Below are positions 26,076 through 35,257 of a DNA stretch of 64,000 bases, in pieces. Source of the stretch: Myxococcales bacterium (GTDB lineage Bacteria; Myxococcota_A; Bradymonadia; UBA7976; UBA1532); the NCBI GenBank assembly GCA_020633465.1, contig JACKDN010000014.1, positions 124,001-188,000 on the forward strand, given 5' to 3'. Positions within the stretch are counted from its first letter, which is position 1; each line of letters opens with the position of its first letter. The notes under the pieces were generated by a model. The model was not told where the DNA came from, did no database searches, and was given only the letters and a program-made list of their open reading frames with translations. A program made the translations under genes and the position numbers.

Positions 26076-26678
26076 TTACTGCGCCACCGCGAAGACCACG
26101 TCGGGCCACAACAGCTTGACCGTGTTGCCCTCGTAGTTCACGGACGCCGCCTTGAAGCCCTCGATGTCCTCGTAGCTGTCCTTGTCGAGACGCACGCGGA
26201 TCGAGTCCATCGTGTTGATCATCACCTTGAACGGGATGCGCGCATCCGCGGTGAGGTTGATGATCGTCTCCTCGGGGAACTTCTCTTTGATCTGCACGAG
26301 CTTGTTGTACAGCTCGACGTAGTCGTAGTTCTCGCCCTGCTTGGCGATCAGCGGACCCGCCGCGGCCGGCTCGGCCGGATCGGCCCCCGGCTCGGCGGCC
26401 GGCGCGAGGCCCAGCACCTGGTTGATGTCCGCGCCCGACGCGGTGATGCGGAAGCCGTCCTCACCGACCGCGACGGTCAGGTTGAGGGGCTTCTCCTCGC
26501 TGTCGTCGGGAGCGGCCTGACCCATGCCGAACTTCGGCGCGTTGACGTTGATGACGCCGATCTTCACCAGCGACGTCCCCAACAGCACGATGGGAATCAG
26601 GCAGACGACCAGGTTCATGATCGGGACCAGGTTGAGGTCCTCGATCTTGTCGTCGATATTCTTCTTCTTGCGAGCCAT
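26076..26678 (-). CDS. ExbD/TolR-like motor protein 2 (motor Asp replaced by Asn)
   Basis: A 200-residue single-pass ExbD paralogue. The membrane helix LVPIMNLVVCLIPIVLL has Asn22 (AAC codon) where ExbD family members carry the essential Asp. The periplasmic part contains an Ala/Pro/Glu-rich insert (about residues 95-112) and an ExbD-like end. It probably pairs with the Asp-bearing paralogue (25452-26057) in a mixed dimer inside the ExbB pore, so only one chain would carry protons. This is inferred from motor structure in the family. Confidence 0.87.
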   Translation of the reverse strand: MARKKKNIDDKIEDLNLVPIMNLVVCLIPIVLLGTSLVKIGVINVNAPKFGMGQAAPDDSEEKPLNLTVAVGEDGFRITASGADINQVLGLAPAAEPGADPAEPAAAGPLIAKQGENYDYVELYNKLVQIKEKFPEETIINLTADARIPFKVMINTMDSIRVRLDKDSYEDIEGFKAASVNYEGNTVKLLWPDVVFAVAQ

Positions 26679-26778
26679 CGAGCGTTCCCCTGGCGGCTTC
26701 TGGATGCCGCGACGACCTCATCGAGGCGGCGACGCGACGCGTCCTGTCGGTCGATGAAACCTTGGACAACCAGAAGTG

Positions 26779-27432
26779 CTAGCGGTTCTCCCCGGCGCCA
26801 CCGTGGAGACGCGAGATGAGGAGGTTCTCGAGCTTGACCGAGTACTGGTCGATCTCGTCGATGATCTTCTTGGTGACCGAGGCGAGGAAGACCTGCGCGC
26901 CCAGGCACGGGATGGCGACCATCAGACCGAAGGCGGTCGTGTTCATGGCGATCGAGATACCGTTCGCCAGCATGGCCTGCCGCTTGTCGGGCGGAATCGA
27001 GGGATCCGACAGAGCGTCGAACGCCTGAATCAGACCGAGGATGGTGCCCAGCAGACCGAGCAGCGTCGCGATGTTCGCGATCTGCTGCAGCACCGTCGTC
27101 CGCTTGGTGACGATCGGCACGATCTCGAGCGTGGCCTCCTCGACGGCGTTCTGGATCTCCTCGGGACCCTTGTTCGCGCGGGTGAGGCCGGCCTTGATCA
27201 CCTTGGGCAGCGCGGCGGAGGGCGCGGCGTTGCACAGCTTGATCGCGCGGTCGATGTTGTTGGCCATCACCAGCTTCTGGATCTGGGCCATGAACGCCGC
27301 CGCGTTGATGTTGTACTTGAAGTACAGAAAGATGAAGCGCTCGATGATCACCCCGAGGCCGATGATGCTCATGCCCAGGATGGGGTGCATCCAGGCACCA
27401 CCGTCAGAGTAGAACTTCGCAACCGCACCCAT
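26779..27432 (-). CDS. ExbB/TolQ/AglR-like motor protein
   Basis: A 217-residue three-helix inner-membrane protein of the MotA/TolQ/ExbB family that forms the proton-driven pentameric stator. Helix 1 is near residues 15-37 (IIGLGVIIERFIFLYF). Helices 2 and 3 contain IATLLGLLGTILGLIQAF and ISIAMNTTAFGLMVAIPCLGA, the conserved core. ATG 27432 follows AAGGAGG. It precedes two ExbD genes and the GltG-like gene, the same parts as the AglRQS motor and its coupling protein in myxobacteria. Confidence 0.9.
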   Translation of the reverse strand: MGAVAKFYSDGGAWMHPILGMSIIGLGVIIERFIFLYFKYNINAAAFMAQIQKLVMANNIDRAIKLCNAAPSAALPKVIKAGLTRANKGPEEIQNAVEEATLEIVPIVTKRTTVLQQIANIATLLGLLGTILGLIQAFDALSDPSIPPDKRQAMLANGISIAMNTTAFGLMVAIPCLGAQVFLASVTKKIIDEIDQYSVKLENLLISRLHGGAGENR

Positions 27433-27582
27433 TCGACGTTTCCTCCTTGGGGTGAAGGGTTGGCGCCTCGCGCCGGCCTTCGTCAGCCGTCTTGCGGAAT
27501 CAATGCTCAGGAACCAGATGACGCAGAAACTGGCGACATTCTTGGACTATCGGGCTGAGCCCCCTACGAAATCAGCCCGCAT

Positions 27583-27612
27583 GCTATACCATCGTCCCGA
27601 AACGAGGGTCCA
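27583..27612 (-). promoter_or_regulatory. Candidate promoter of the exbB-exbD-exbD operon
   Basis: On the minus strand TGGACC (27607-27612) is followed after 18 bases by TATAGC (27583-27588), with an extended -10 TG just before it. It lies in a relatively AT-rich patch 150 bases upstream of the ExbB ATG. Small hairpins just past the preceding gene (CCCTT-CTCG-AAGGG at 27667-27680) may end the upstream operon. Confidence 0.35.
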
Positions 27613-27704
27613 CTCTTTTCTCGAACGGGGCAGGATTTTGCACCCGCCAAACCGGCCCTCGCCGGGCCCTTCGAGAAGGGGTGAAGCCCCGACGCCTCGC
27701 CGCC

Positions 27705-27965
27705 TCAGAAGGGCTCCTTCTCCACGCTCTTCAAGATGAGCGGGATGAAGCTCTTCTTCGGCTCGAGGCCTTTGAAGTTCAGCTCACTGCGCTGAAGGAT
27801 GTAGAACGCCTCCGGCTTCTGGATGCGGCCTTCGACCTTCAGCGCCTCGATCTGGATGACCCGACCCTTGCCCTTGGACTTGCCCTGCGCGAAGGCCGCG
27901 CCGAAGGGCGACAGCGCCAGGCTGGCGCCCAGGACGATCATGGCTACGCGGCCCGCCAAGCGCAT
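27705..27965 (-). CDS. Small secreted protein of the Glt-like cluster
   Basis: An 86-residue protein with a signal peptide cleaved near AAFA-QGKSKGKG. The mature part is basic, with VIQIEALKVEGRIQKPEAF and ending near VEKEPF. No known domain is recognised. It starts 2 bases after the TPR lipoprotein stop, so it is the last gene of the large operon. A small periplasmic adaptor is possible. The myxobacterial glt operon also includes small secreted components, but homology is not shown here. Confidence 0.8.
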   Translation of the reverse strand: MRLAGRVAMIVLGASLALSPFGAAFAQGKSKGKGRVIQIEALKVEGRIQKPEAFYILQRSELNFKGLEPKKSFIPLILKSVEKEPF

Positions 27966-27967
27966 GG

Positions 27968-29359
27968 TCACTTCTCCTCGTCGACGGGCACGTCGGCCGC
28001 GTCGTCGGCGGGCGCCTCGTCCGCGGCGCCGTCGCCGGCGGCCGCGTCGTCGTCCGCCGCCGCGTCGTCGGCCTCGGGACCTGCTTCGTCGGCCGGCGCA
28101 GCGTCGCCCCCGTCGGCCTCGGCCGGCGGCGCCTTCGGCTGCTTCCGCATCTGCTCGGCGCGCTTGCGCTCGACCTCGAGCTTCTTGCGCGCCTCCTCGA
28201 TGTACGACTCGACCGGATCGTCGGCCGCGCGGGTCGATGAAGTCTGCTTGTAGCGCTCGAAAAAGGCAAGCGCCTGCTCGAGCCGCTGCACGGCGTCCAG
28301 ATCGGGCAGCGAGCCGTCGAGATAGAGGATGCCCAGGTTGTACAGCACGGGGCCCGATCCCGGGCTGCGCTCGAGCGCGGCCTTGAGCACGGCGTCGGCG
28401 TCCCCGAACCGCTGCTGCCCCTTCAGGGCGTTGGCGAGGTTCACCTGCGCCGCCAGCATGTCGGGCCAGCGCGCGAGCGCCTTGCGGAACTGCGCCTCGG
28501 CCCCCGGATAGTCGCCCGCCTCGTGGTACATCAGGCCGAGGTTGTTGTAGACCTCCGCCGTCGCCCCGCCCGGCAGCTCCGTCGCCGCCTCGAGGGCCAG
28601 CCGCGCCTTGAGCTTCTCGCCCAGCGCCTGCTGGGCCAGCGCCAGGCGGCTGTGGATCTCCGGGTTCTCGGGCTCGAGCTCCTTGGCGTTCTTCAGGATC
28701 GCCTCGGCCAGCTCGAACATGCCCTTCTGATGATAGGCCGTCGCCAAGGTGATCATGGCGGGCACGTTCTTCTCGTCCTCGCGCAGCACCTGCTTGGTGT
28801 CGCGCAGGACCGCGTCGGGCGAGCCGCCGTTCTCCAGACGCACGCGGTTGACCACGTTGCGCAGCTCGAGGCTCTGCGGCGCGCGCGCCAGCTGCTGCTC
28901 GGCGAACGCGATGGCACCCGCCTTGTCGCCGCGGCGCACCAGGATGTAGGTGACGCCCAGCACCGCCGGACCGAAAGTGGGTTCGGCCCGCAGCGCCGCC
29001 TCGTAGTGCTGCCGCGCCTCGTCGTAGCGGCCGTCCCAGTCGGCCAGCACGCCGAGGTTGTAGTGGCCCTGCGGCGCGGCGGGCTCCATCGCGATCGCGG
29101 CGCGAAAGCGCTCGGCCGCCGTCGACTGATCGCCGTTCGCGGCCGCCTCGAGGCCCTCGGCGATTACCCCCCGCACCTCGGACGAGTCGCCGGGGTCCGC
29201 CGCCGCGGCGGGCTGCGCCGCCTCGGCCTTGGCCGTGGGCGCCGCGGGCGTGCCGCCCCCCTCGACGGGCCGCTCGCTCGGATCGACCGTCGCGCCGCGC
29301 GGCCGCGTGCCGCAGCCCAGCAGCAGCCCGCAGGCCACCAGGCAGACCCACGCCCTCAC
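27968..29359 (-). CDS. TPR lipoprotein of the Glt-like cluster
   Basis: A 463-residue lipoprotein. The signal and lipobox VACGLLLGC place the lipidated Cys at about residue 15. At least seven TPR units follow (for example HYNLGVLADWDGRYDEARQHY and VYNNLGLMYHEAGDYPGAEA), then an acidic Ala/Asp-rich tail (about 410-463). The GTG start at 29359 has GGAGGA six bases upstream and overlaps the preceding stop as GTGA. It probably sits at the outer membrane facing the periplasm. TPR lipoproteins such as AglT/GltE occupy this place in myxobacterial gliding clusters; which member this equals is uncertain. Confidence 0.87.
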   Translation of the reverse strand: MRAWVCLVACGLLLGCGTRPRGATVDPSERPVEGGGTPAAPTAKAEAAQPAAAADPGDSSEVRGVIAEGLEAAANGDQSTAAERFRAAIAMEPAAPQGHYNLGVLADWDGRYDEARQHYEAALRAEPTFGPAVLGVTYILVRRGDKAGAIAFAEQQLARAPQSLELRNVVNRVRLENGGSPDAVLRDTKQVLREDEKNVPAMITLATAYHQKGMFELAEAILKNAKELEPENPEIHSRLALAQQALGEKLKARLALEAATELPGGATAEVYNNLGLMYHEAGDYPGAEAQFRKALARWPDMLAAQVNLANALKGQQRFGDADAVLKAALERSPGSGPVLYNLGILYLDGSLPDLDAVQRLEQALAFFERYKQTSSTRAADDPVESYIEEARKKLEVERKRAEQMRKQPKAPPAEADGGDAAPADEAGPEADDAAADDDAAAGDGAADEAPADDAADVPVDEEK

Positions 29360-32300
29360 TTCGAGTCCTCCTCGGGCGCGGGCGCGTCCTCGGCCCCACC
29401 CTCCTCGTCGTCGACGGTGATCTCCTCGGCGGGCGGGGGCGGCTCGGGGATCGCCACCAGCCGCTGGGGCGTCATCGGCATCTCGGCGGGCAGGCGCTTC
29501 TCTTCCTTGAACAGCGGATAGTCGCTCGGCTTGTACTTGTTCAGCGCCTGCACGATGCGCTTGGTCCACTCGTTGGTGACCTTGAACTCGCGCGCCTTCT
29601 CGATCGCCACCTCGTAGCTCTTGACGGCCTCGTCTTCGATGGGCAGCGCGATGTCCTCGAGCGTCGTCCGGTAGACGTCCTCCTCCTCGGGCGTGAAGGA
29701 CTCCGGGATCGGGGCATCGTACAGGGCCTCGGCGAACAGCTGGTAGATGTGGCCGAGGCGGTAGAAGGCGGCCAACGTCCAGTCGAACGACTTGTAGGGG
29801 ATGACCTCGGCGTAGCGGCGCTGCAGATCCTTCAGCCGCCGCTGCATCTCCTGGATCGTCTTGCCCTGCTGCTTCACCGAGCCGCGCAGCTTCAGCGCCT
29901 TGTACTGGTCGAACTCGAGCTCGATCAGGCGGAACTGCGCCTCGGCCGGGTAGCGCGCCTCGAAGGTGCCCGGCTGCATCCCGCGTCGGTTGAACTCGTC
30001 GATGACCCGTTGCCAGGTGCGCACCGCGTCGCGCTGCCGGCCCTGCTTGTCGAAGATCTCGGCCATCTTGGCGATCGACTCGACCACCAGCCCGTTGTGC
30101 TTCGGATCGTTGCCGTACTGCCGGATGAAGGTCTCGTAGATGCGGATCTGGTTGCGCGTGTCACCCAGCTTCTCGTACACGCGGCCCGCCCGGTAGAAGG
30201 TGTCGGGCGTGTCCTCGCGTTCGGGGAAGAGCTGCGCGTAGCGCTCGTAGTTCTGCGCGGCCTCTCGATAGTCCTGCGTCTGCTCCTGCAGCACGGCCGC
30301 CGAGAACAGCGCCTCGGCGCGGTTCTCGCTCTTCGGATACTGCTGCACCAGCTGCATCAGCGTGCCGATGGCCTTCTCGAAGTCGTAGAAGCGCTCGGCG
30401 TTGATGCCCACGCGGTACAGCGCGTTCTCGGCGTGCACGCTGTCGGGGTAGGTGCGGTACAGGCGCTCGTAGGTGTTCGTGGCCGACTCGAAGCGGCGGC
30501 TCTTCTCGTAGGCGACCGCGGCGTTGTTCAGCGCGGCGTCCGCGTAGCGGTTGCCCGGGTTCTCGTCGACCAGTCGGATGAACTCCGCGGCCGCCTCGTC
30601 CCAGCGCTCGGCGTCGAGCAGCTTCTCGGCCTTCTTGAACAGCGCGCCGGTCTTCAGCCGCGCGATGTCGTCGGCGCCCGCCTCGAGGCCGGCCTCCTCG
30701 ATGATGGCGGCCCACGCCGCCATGTTCTCCCAGTCGTGGGCCTGGCGGTACGTCTCGATGATCTTGCCCGCCGCGTACCCCGCCACCTGCTCCTTGGGGT
30801 ACTTCTTGATCAACCAGCTGAACCACTTGCGCGCTTCGTCGAAGTGCTTGTAATCGAAGTAGATTTCGCCGGTCTTGTAGGCGATGGTCGGCAGCCGCCC
30901 CTTGTCCTCGGGGCCCTTCAGATCGGCCCCGATGTAGGTCTCCATCGCGCCGATGAGATCGACCACCGGCTCCTGGATCGGCTCCGGCTCGATCTCGCGC
31001 ACCGTGCCGTCGTTGTCCTCGTCGGCCACCTCGGTGCGCTCGAACTCGCTGGTGTCGGCGCCGGTCAGCGAGGGCTTCGTCGGCAGCCGGCCGTCGGCGA
31101 TCAGCTTCCGCACCGACTTCTCGTGCGCCAGGATGGCCGAGAACGCCGCGGGCTCCTTGTACTTGTCGCCCAGGCGGCTGTCGCGCACGACCCCGTACTG
31201 GTTGGCGGCCTCGAGGAAGCGGAACGAGTAGTACAGGCACTCGGCGTAAAAGAAGTTCAGCTCGTAGGCGTTCTCGGACTTCGGAAACTGCTTGAGGTAG
31301 TTCTCGTAGGCCACCGCGGCCAGGCGATACGACCGGATGGCCTCGTCCTCGGCCGCCGCGTCGCCCTTCTGCGCGTCCGCCCGCAGCTGCTGCGCCCGCG
31401 AGTGGTGGTAGGTGGCCGCCTGGATCAAGGCGTCCTCCATCAGCTCGCGCGCGGCGTCGAGCGCCTTCGGCTTGTTGCGGTTGGCCGCGTACCAGGCCGA
31501 GTCGGGTCCGTAGGACTGCGCCAGGTTGTCGCGCTCGGCGAAGGCGCGGTCGAACTGCTGAAGGCGCTCGTAGGCCGTGACCATGCGCGCGTGCAGCTCG
31601 GGGTTCTCCGGGTGGTTGGGGAAGGTCGCCAGCAGGTGGCGGATCGTGTCGATCGCCTCCTGGTACTTGGCGTTGTCGAAGAAGATGTCGGCGACGGCGC
31701 GCAGGATCTCGACGTCGTAGGCCTTCTCACCGCTGACGTTGCTCAGCACGCGCTGGAAGCCCGCGTCCGTGTCGGGCAGCCCGTCCCCGTCCCAGTCCTC
31801 TTCCTGCAGCGAGATGGCGAGGTACTGGATGGCCTCGGCGCGCAGATCCGAGCCGGCCTGGCCCGTCTTCGCCGCGCGCTCGTCGCTGTACTCGATCAGC
31901 TGGCGGAAGCGCGCGATGGCGTCGTCGTACTGGTCGTTGCGGTAGTACGTCCACGCCAGCTTGTAGAGCGCCTTGTCGAAGTAGGGGCTCTCGGGGAAGT
32001 CGAGCACCGACCGGTAGGCGGCGATGGCCTCGGGCAGCCGGTTGTAGTCGAAGTAGTACTCGCCGATGCGGGTCCAGGTCTCGGGCACGAAGCGGCTGCG
32101 CGGGAAGCGCTGCACCAGCGTCTGGAACTCGTCGAGGGCGCGCTTGTCCTCGCCCATCTCGAGCAGGCAGTAGCCCTTCAGGTAGTAGGCGCCGTCGATG
32201 TTGCGGTACTGCGGCCACTGCCGCACGAGCTGATCGAAGAGCTCGATGGTGCGCCGGTAGTCCTGCTTGGGCTCGGGCGGCAGCTCGTCGAGCCGCCCCT

Positions 32301-32997
32301 CGTCGTACTCCCGGATCAGGTCTTCCTGTTCCTCGAGCTGCGTGACGTAGGCGTCGTTCGACTTCTCGAAGTGCAGCTCGGCCAAGCGGAAGAGCGCGTC
32401 GGGCGTGTACTTGGGGTTGTTCGGGTACTTGCCGAGGAACTCCTCGAAGCGGCTGATCGCGTCGGCGCGGCGCTGCCGCTCCTCCTCGGTCAGCTCGTCG
32501 AGCACGGTGCCGTAGCGCCGCTTGATCTCGCGCCGCTTGCGGTCGTAGCGGTACTGCACCAGCCGGCCGGCGTCCTCGCGGAACTCGTCGATGGCCGCGT
32601 CGAAGCGCTCGACCTCCTCGGCCATCTCGATGAACTCGGGCGGCACGGGCACCACCTCGGGCCCCTCTTCGCCCGGGGTGACCGCGCCGGCCGCTCGATC
32701 GAGCGGCGTCTTGGTCGCGGCCTCGGCCTCGGCTTCGGCCTCCGCCGCGGCGGCGTCGAGCAGGCTGCCTTCGGGCTTCGAGTCGGGCGCGCCCTCGGCG
32801 ACCGCCGGCGCGGCCGCCTCGGCGGGGCGCCTCCGCGGCGGCCTCGGCGGGCGCCGGCGCCTCGGCGGCCGGCGCGGCGCCTCCGGCCGGCGCGGCGCCC
32901 CTTCGGCCGGCGGCGCGCCCTCGCCCGCCGGCTGAGCGACCGCCTCGCCGCTCACGAGCGCGGCGACCAGCATCCAAGCCCAGGCGCGCTCAGTCAC
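29356..32997 (-). CDS. Very long periplasmic TPR protein (GltD/AgnA-like)
   Basis: A 1213-residue secreted protein: signal peptide (cleavage near EAVA-QPAG), a low-complexity linker (about 22-115), then helical TPR repeats over most of its length, including FPNHPENPELHARMVTAYERL and DAALNNAAVAYEKSRRFES. Length and build match GltD/AgnA of M. xanthus, a periplasmic scaffold for gliding. GTG 32997 overlaps the preceding stop by 8 bases and follows AGAGG. In the linker the frame between 32824 and 32901 is Arg/Pro-rich, while another frame gives the Ala/Pro/Glu-rich sequence expected there, suggesting two compensating one-base errors. The downstream TPR frame is intact. Confidence 0.88.
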   Translation of the reverse strand: MTERAWAWMLVAALVSGEAVAQPAGEGAPPAEGAPRRPEAPRRPPRRRRPPRPPRRRPAEAAAPAVAEGAPDSKPEGSLLDAAAAEAEAEAEAATKTPLDRAAGAVTPGEEGPEVVPVPPEFIEMAEEVERFDAAIDEFREDAGRLVQYRYDRKRREIKRRYGTVLDELTEEERQRRADAISRFEEFLGKYPNNPKYTPDALFRLAELHFEKSNDAYVTQLEEQEDLIREYDEGRLDELPPEPKQDYRRTIELFDQLVRQWPQYRNIDGAYYLKGYCLLEMGEDKRALDEFQTLVQRFPRSRFVPETWTRIGEYYFDYNRLPEAIAAYRSVLDFPESPYFDKALYKLAWTYYRNDQYDDAIARFRQLIEYSDERAAKTGQAGSDLRAEAIQYLAISLQEEDWDGDGLPDTDAGFQRVLSNVSGEKAYDVEILRAVADIFFDNAKYQEAIDTIRHLLATFPNHPENPELHARMVTAYERLQQFDRAFAERDNLAQSYGPDSAWYAANRNKPKALDAARELMEDALIQAATYHHSRAQQLRADAQKGDAAAEDEAIRSYRLAAVAYENYLKQFPKSENAYELNFFYAECLYYSFRFLEAANQYGVVRDSRLGDKYKEPAAFSAILAHEKSVRKLIADGRLPTKPSLTGADTSEFERTEVADEDNDGTVREIEPEPIQEPVVDLIGAMETYIGADLKGPEDKGRLPTIAYKTGEIYFDYKHFDEARKWFSWLIKKYPKEQVAGYAAGKIIETYRQAHDWENMAAWAAIIEEAGLEAGADDIARLKTGALFKKAEKLLDAERWDEAAAEFIRLVDENPGNRYADAALNNAAVAYEKSRRFESATNTYERLYRTYPDSVHAENALYRVGINAERFYDFEKAIGTLMQLVQQYPKSENRAEALFSAAVLQEQTQDYREAAQNYERYAQLFPEREDTPDTFYRAGRVYEKLGDTRNQIRIYETFIRQYGNDPKHNGLVVESIAKMAEIFDKQGRQRDAVRTWQRVIDEFNRRGMQPGTFEARYPAEAQFRLIELEFDQYKALKLRGSVKQQGKTIQEMQRRLKDLQRRYAEVIPYKSFDWTLAAFYRLGHIYQLFAEALYDAPIPESFTPEEEDVYRTTLEDIALPIEDEAVKSYEVAIEKAREFKVTNEWTKRIVQALNKYKPSDYPLFKEEKRLPAEMPMTPQRLVAIPEPPPPAEEITVDDEEGGAEDAPAPEEDSK

Positions 32998-35248
32998 CCG
33001 TCACCTCTTTGAAGCTGCGGTCGAGCTCCTCGTACTCGGCCCGCTGGCGCGCGAGCATCTTGCTGATCTGTCCCGACTGATCCTGCTTCTGCTTCCAGGC
33101 CACGTCGATCAGGCCGACGTCGGCCTCCAGCACCACCGCGTCGATGCGCTCGAGCACGGCGTTGAAGCTGCGGGCGGCGATGGCGCCGCCGAGGGACTCG
33201 GTCTCGCCCTGGTAGCTCTGAAGCTGGCTGTTGTACGCCACGACGTTGCCGCGCTCGCGCTCGAGCACGCGGCGGATCTCGGCGACGCGATCGTCCACCA
33301 ACCCCATCGCGCGCTGGCGGAACGTCTTGACGCGCTGCTCGAGCGCGTCGAGCCGCGACAGGTCGCCGCTGACCGACGCGCCGTTCGCGGCCAGCCATCG
33401 CGCCTCGGCCGCCAGCGCGTCCCGATACGCCTTCGCCACCCGCGCGTCCTCCTGCGCGGCGTAGTCGTTGGCGCCGATGCGGATGCGCTCCGCCTGGATG
33501 GCCTCGGCCAACGCGTCGAGCTCGGCCTTCAGCGCCTTGCTCTGCTGCAGCTCGCGCACCACCTGCGCGCGCGCCGCGGTGTCCTTGGGCAGCTCGCCCG
33601 TCGAGGCGGTGGTGTCGCGGACGTACTTGTCGATGGCCACCAGCTGCGCCTCGAGCGCCCGGATGTCCAAGCCCAGCTTGAAGGCCTCCTGGTCGAGGCG
33701 CTGCATCTCGTCGTCGACGCGGGCGTCGCGCGCGTGCAGCTCGGTGGCCGACTTCGGCACGCGCTCGAAGCGCTCCGCCGCCTGGGCCCGCGCCGCGCGC
33801 AGCCGGTCGTACTCGGGGCTGCCCCCCATCTGCCGCGCGGCCTCTTCGTTCACCCGCCCCCGCGCCAGCGTGATGCGCGACTGCACCTCGAGCGCGCGCA
33901 GCCAGCCCTCCTGCAGCTTGGGGAAGATCTTGATGCGGCTGTCGGCCGACAGCGCGACCTCGAGCCGCGCCAGCGTGCGCTCCGCCTCGTCAATGTCGCG
34001 CCGCTGCGCGGCCAGATCACCCACCAGCAGCAGCGCCCGATCGGCCTCGACGTCGGGGCCCGCGAACTCGGCGGCCCGCGCGGGCAGGAACGAGCTGAGA
34101 TCGAACTCGGCGATGTTCTGGCCGATCACCCGGTTGAAGTGGGCGGCGAGGTCGTTGGCGCTGCGCTTCTGGATCGCCTGCATCTCGGCCTGAATGGGCC
34201 CGAACTCGAAGAGCACCTCCTGGAACGCGAGCGCCGCGTCGTCGTAGCGCTCGAGCATCATCAACAGCTTGCCCTTCAGCAGGCGCGCGTCCGGTCCGCG
34301 CAGGACGTCGGGCTGGGAGATCAGCAGGATCTCGAGCCGGCGCAGGGCGCGCTCGTACTCCCCCTTCTTGATCGCGATCCAGACCGTCTCGTACATCGCC
34401 TCGTCGAAGGCCTTCGACTCGCGCGGCGTGCTGGTGTAGGCGTCGATCGCCTTGTCGAACTCGCCCTGCTCGTAGTGCAGGCGGGCGATGGCCAGGCGGG
34501 CCTGGTCGCGCACCGCCGCGTCCACCTGCATCGACGACTCGCCCTGGACCGCGGGCGCGTCGACGACGGACTGGAAGCGCGCGATGGCTTCGGCCAGCCG
34601 TCCCCCGCGCACGTCGAGCACGCCGAGGAAGTACTGGGCCCGCAGCCACTCGCCGGTGCCGGCCGGCACGCGGGAGAAGGTCGCCGCCGCCTGCGCGAGC
34701 TCGCCGACCTCGTAGTGGTACTTGCCCACGGCGTACAGCAGGCGCGCGTTGGGCGTCGTCTCGAGCAGCTGCGCCGCGCGCGCGAGGTAGCGCTTGGCCG
34801 CGTCGACGTCGCCCGTCTGCAGGGCGATCTCGAGCAGCCGACCGAGCGCGCGCTGCTGGCGCTCCGGGCGCGCCTGCACGGCGACCTGCTCGAAGTAGGC
34901 CGTCGCCGCCTTGAAGTTGCGCGTGTGGTAGAGGGACTCGGCGAGGAAGAACAGCGCGTCGCCGTAGCCGGGGTGCCGCTTGTTGCCCGGGTTCTCGACC
35001 ACGTCGAGCAGCACCATGGCGGCCCGGTCGTAGTCGCCCGTGGCGAAGAAGAACTGACCGTCGCTCAGCCGGGCGGCGACCTTGTGCTGCTGCTCGAGCA
35101 GCGCCGGCGCCAGGTAGCGCTGCTCGAGGACGTCGACGGCCTGCCCGAGCTCGGCGATCTCGCCCTGCAAGGTGTCCGGCTCGGCCGCGTGCGCGCTCGC
35201 CGCGGCGACGAGCAGGATCGCGCCGACCGCTCGGCTCGCCCGGTTCAT
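32990..35248 (-). CDS. Periplasmic TPR and coiled-coil protein of the Glt-like cluster
   Basis: A 752-residue secreted protein: signal peptide (AILLVAAASAHA-AE), TPR units over about residues 55-370 (for example YGDALFFLAESLYHTRNFKAA), then mostly long helical coiled-coil sequence (about 400-752) with KTFRQRAMGLVDDRVAEIRR. It is flanked by other periplasmic components with a 9-base gap upstream and an 8-base overlap downstream, so it is made with them. It could be a GltE-like scaffold joining inner-membrane motor and outer membrane. The assignment rests on architecture and context. Confidence 0.85.
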   Translation of the reverse strand: MNRASRAVGAILLVAAASAHAAEPDTLQGEIAELGQAVDVLEQRYLAPALLEQQHKVAARLSDGQFFFATGDYDRAAMVLLDVVENPGNKRHPGYGDALFFLAESLYHTRNFKAATAYFEQVAVQARPERQQRALGRLLEIALQTGDVDAAKRYLARAAQLLETTPNARLLYAVGKYHYEVGELAQAAATFSRVPAGTGEWLRAQYFLGVLDVRGGRLAEAIARFQSVVDAPAVQGESSMQVDAAVRDQARLAIARLHYEQGEFDKAIDAYTSTPRESKAFDEAMYETVWIAIKKGEYERALRRLEILLISQPDVLRGPDARLLKGKLLMMLERYDDAALAFQEVLFEFGPIQAEMQAIQKRSANDLAAHFNRVIGQNIAEFDLSSFLPARAAEFAGPDVEADRALLLVGDLAAQRRDIDEAERTLARLEVALSADSRIKIFPKLQEGWLRALEVQSRITLARGRVNEEAARQMGGSPEYDRLRAARAQAAERFERVPKSATELHARDARVDDEMQRLDQEAFKLGLDIRALEAQLVAIDKYVRDTTASTGELPKDTAARAQVVRELQQSKALKAELDALAEAIQAERIRIGANDYAAQEDARVAKAYRDALAAEARWLAANGASVSGDLSRLDALEQRVKTFRQRAMGLVDDRVAEIRRVLERERGNVVAYNSQLQSYQGETESLGGAIAARSFNAVLERIDAVVLEADVGLIDVAWKQKQDQSGQISKMLARQRAEYEELDRSFKEVTGD

Positions 35249-35257
35249 CGCGGGGCC

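Noticed and set aside
27617..27634. Possible plus-strand sigma-54 element (GGCAGGATTTTGCA)
   Set aside because: The GG to GC spacing is one base short and no plus-strand gene lies downstream.
29749..33012. 1087-codon plus-strand frame
   Set aside because: Antisense to the long TPR protein; Leu/Val/Gly/Arg-rich shadow of a GC-rich helical repeat gene.
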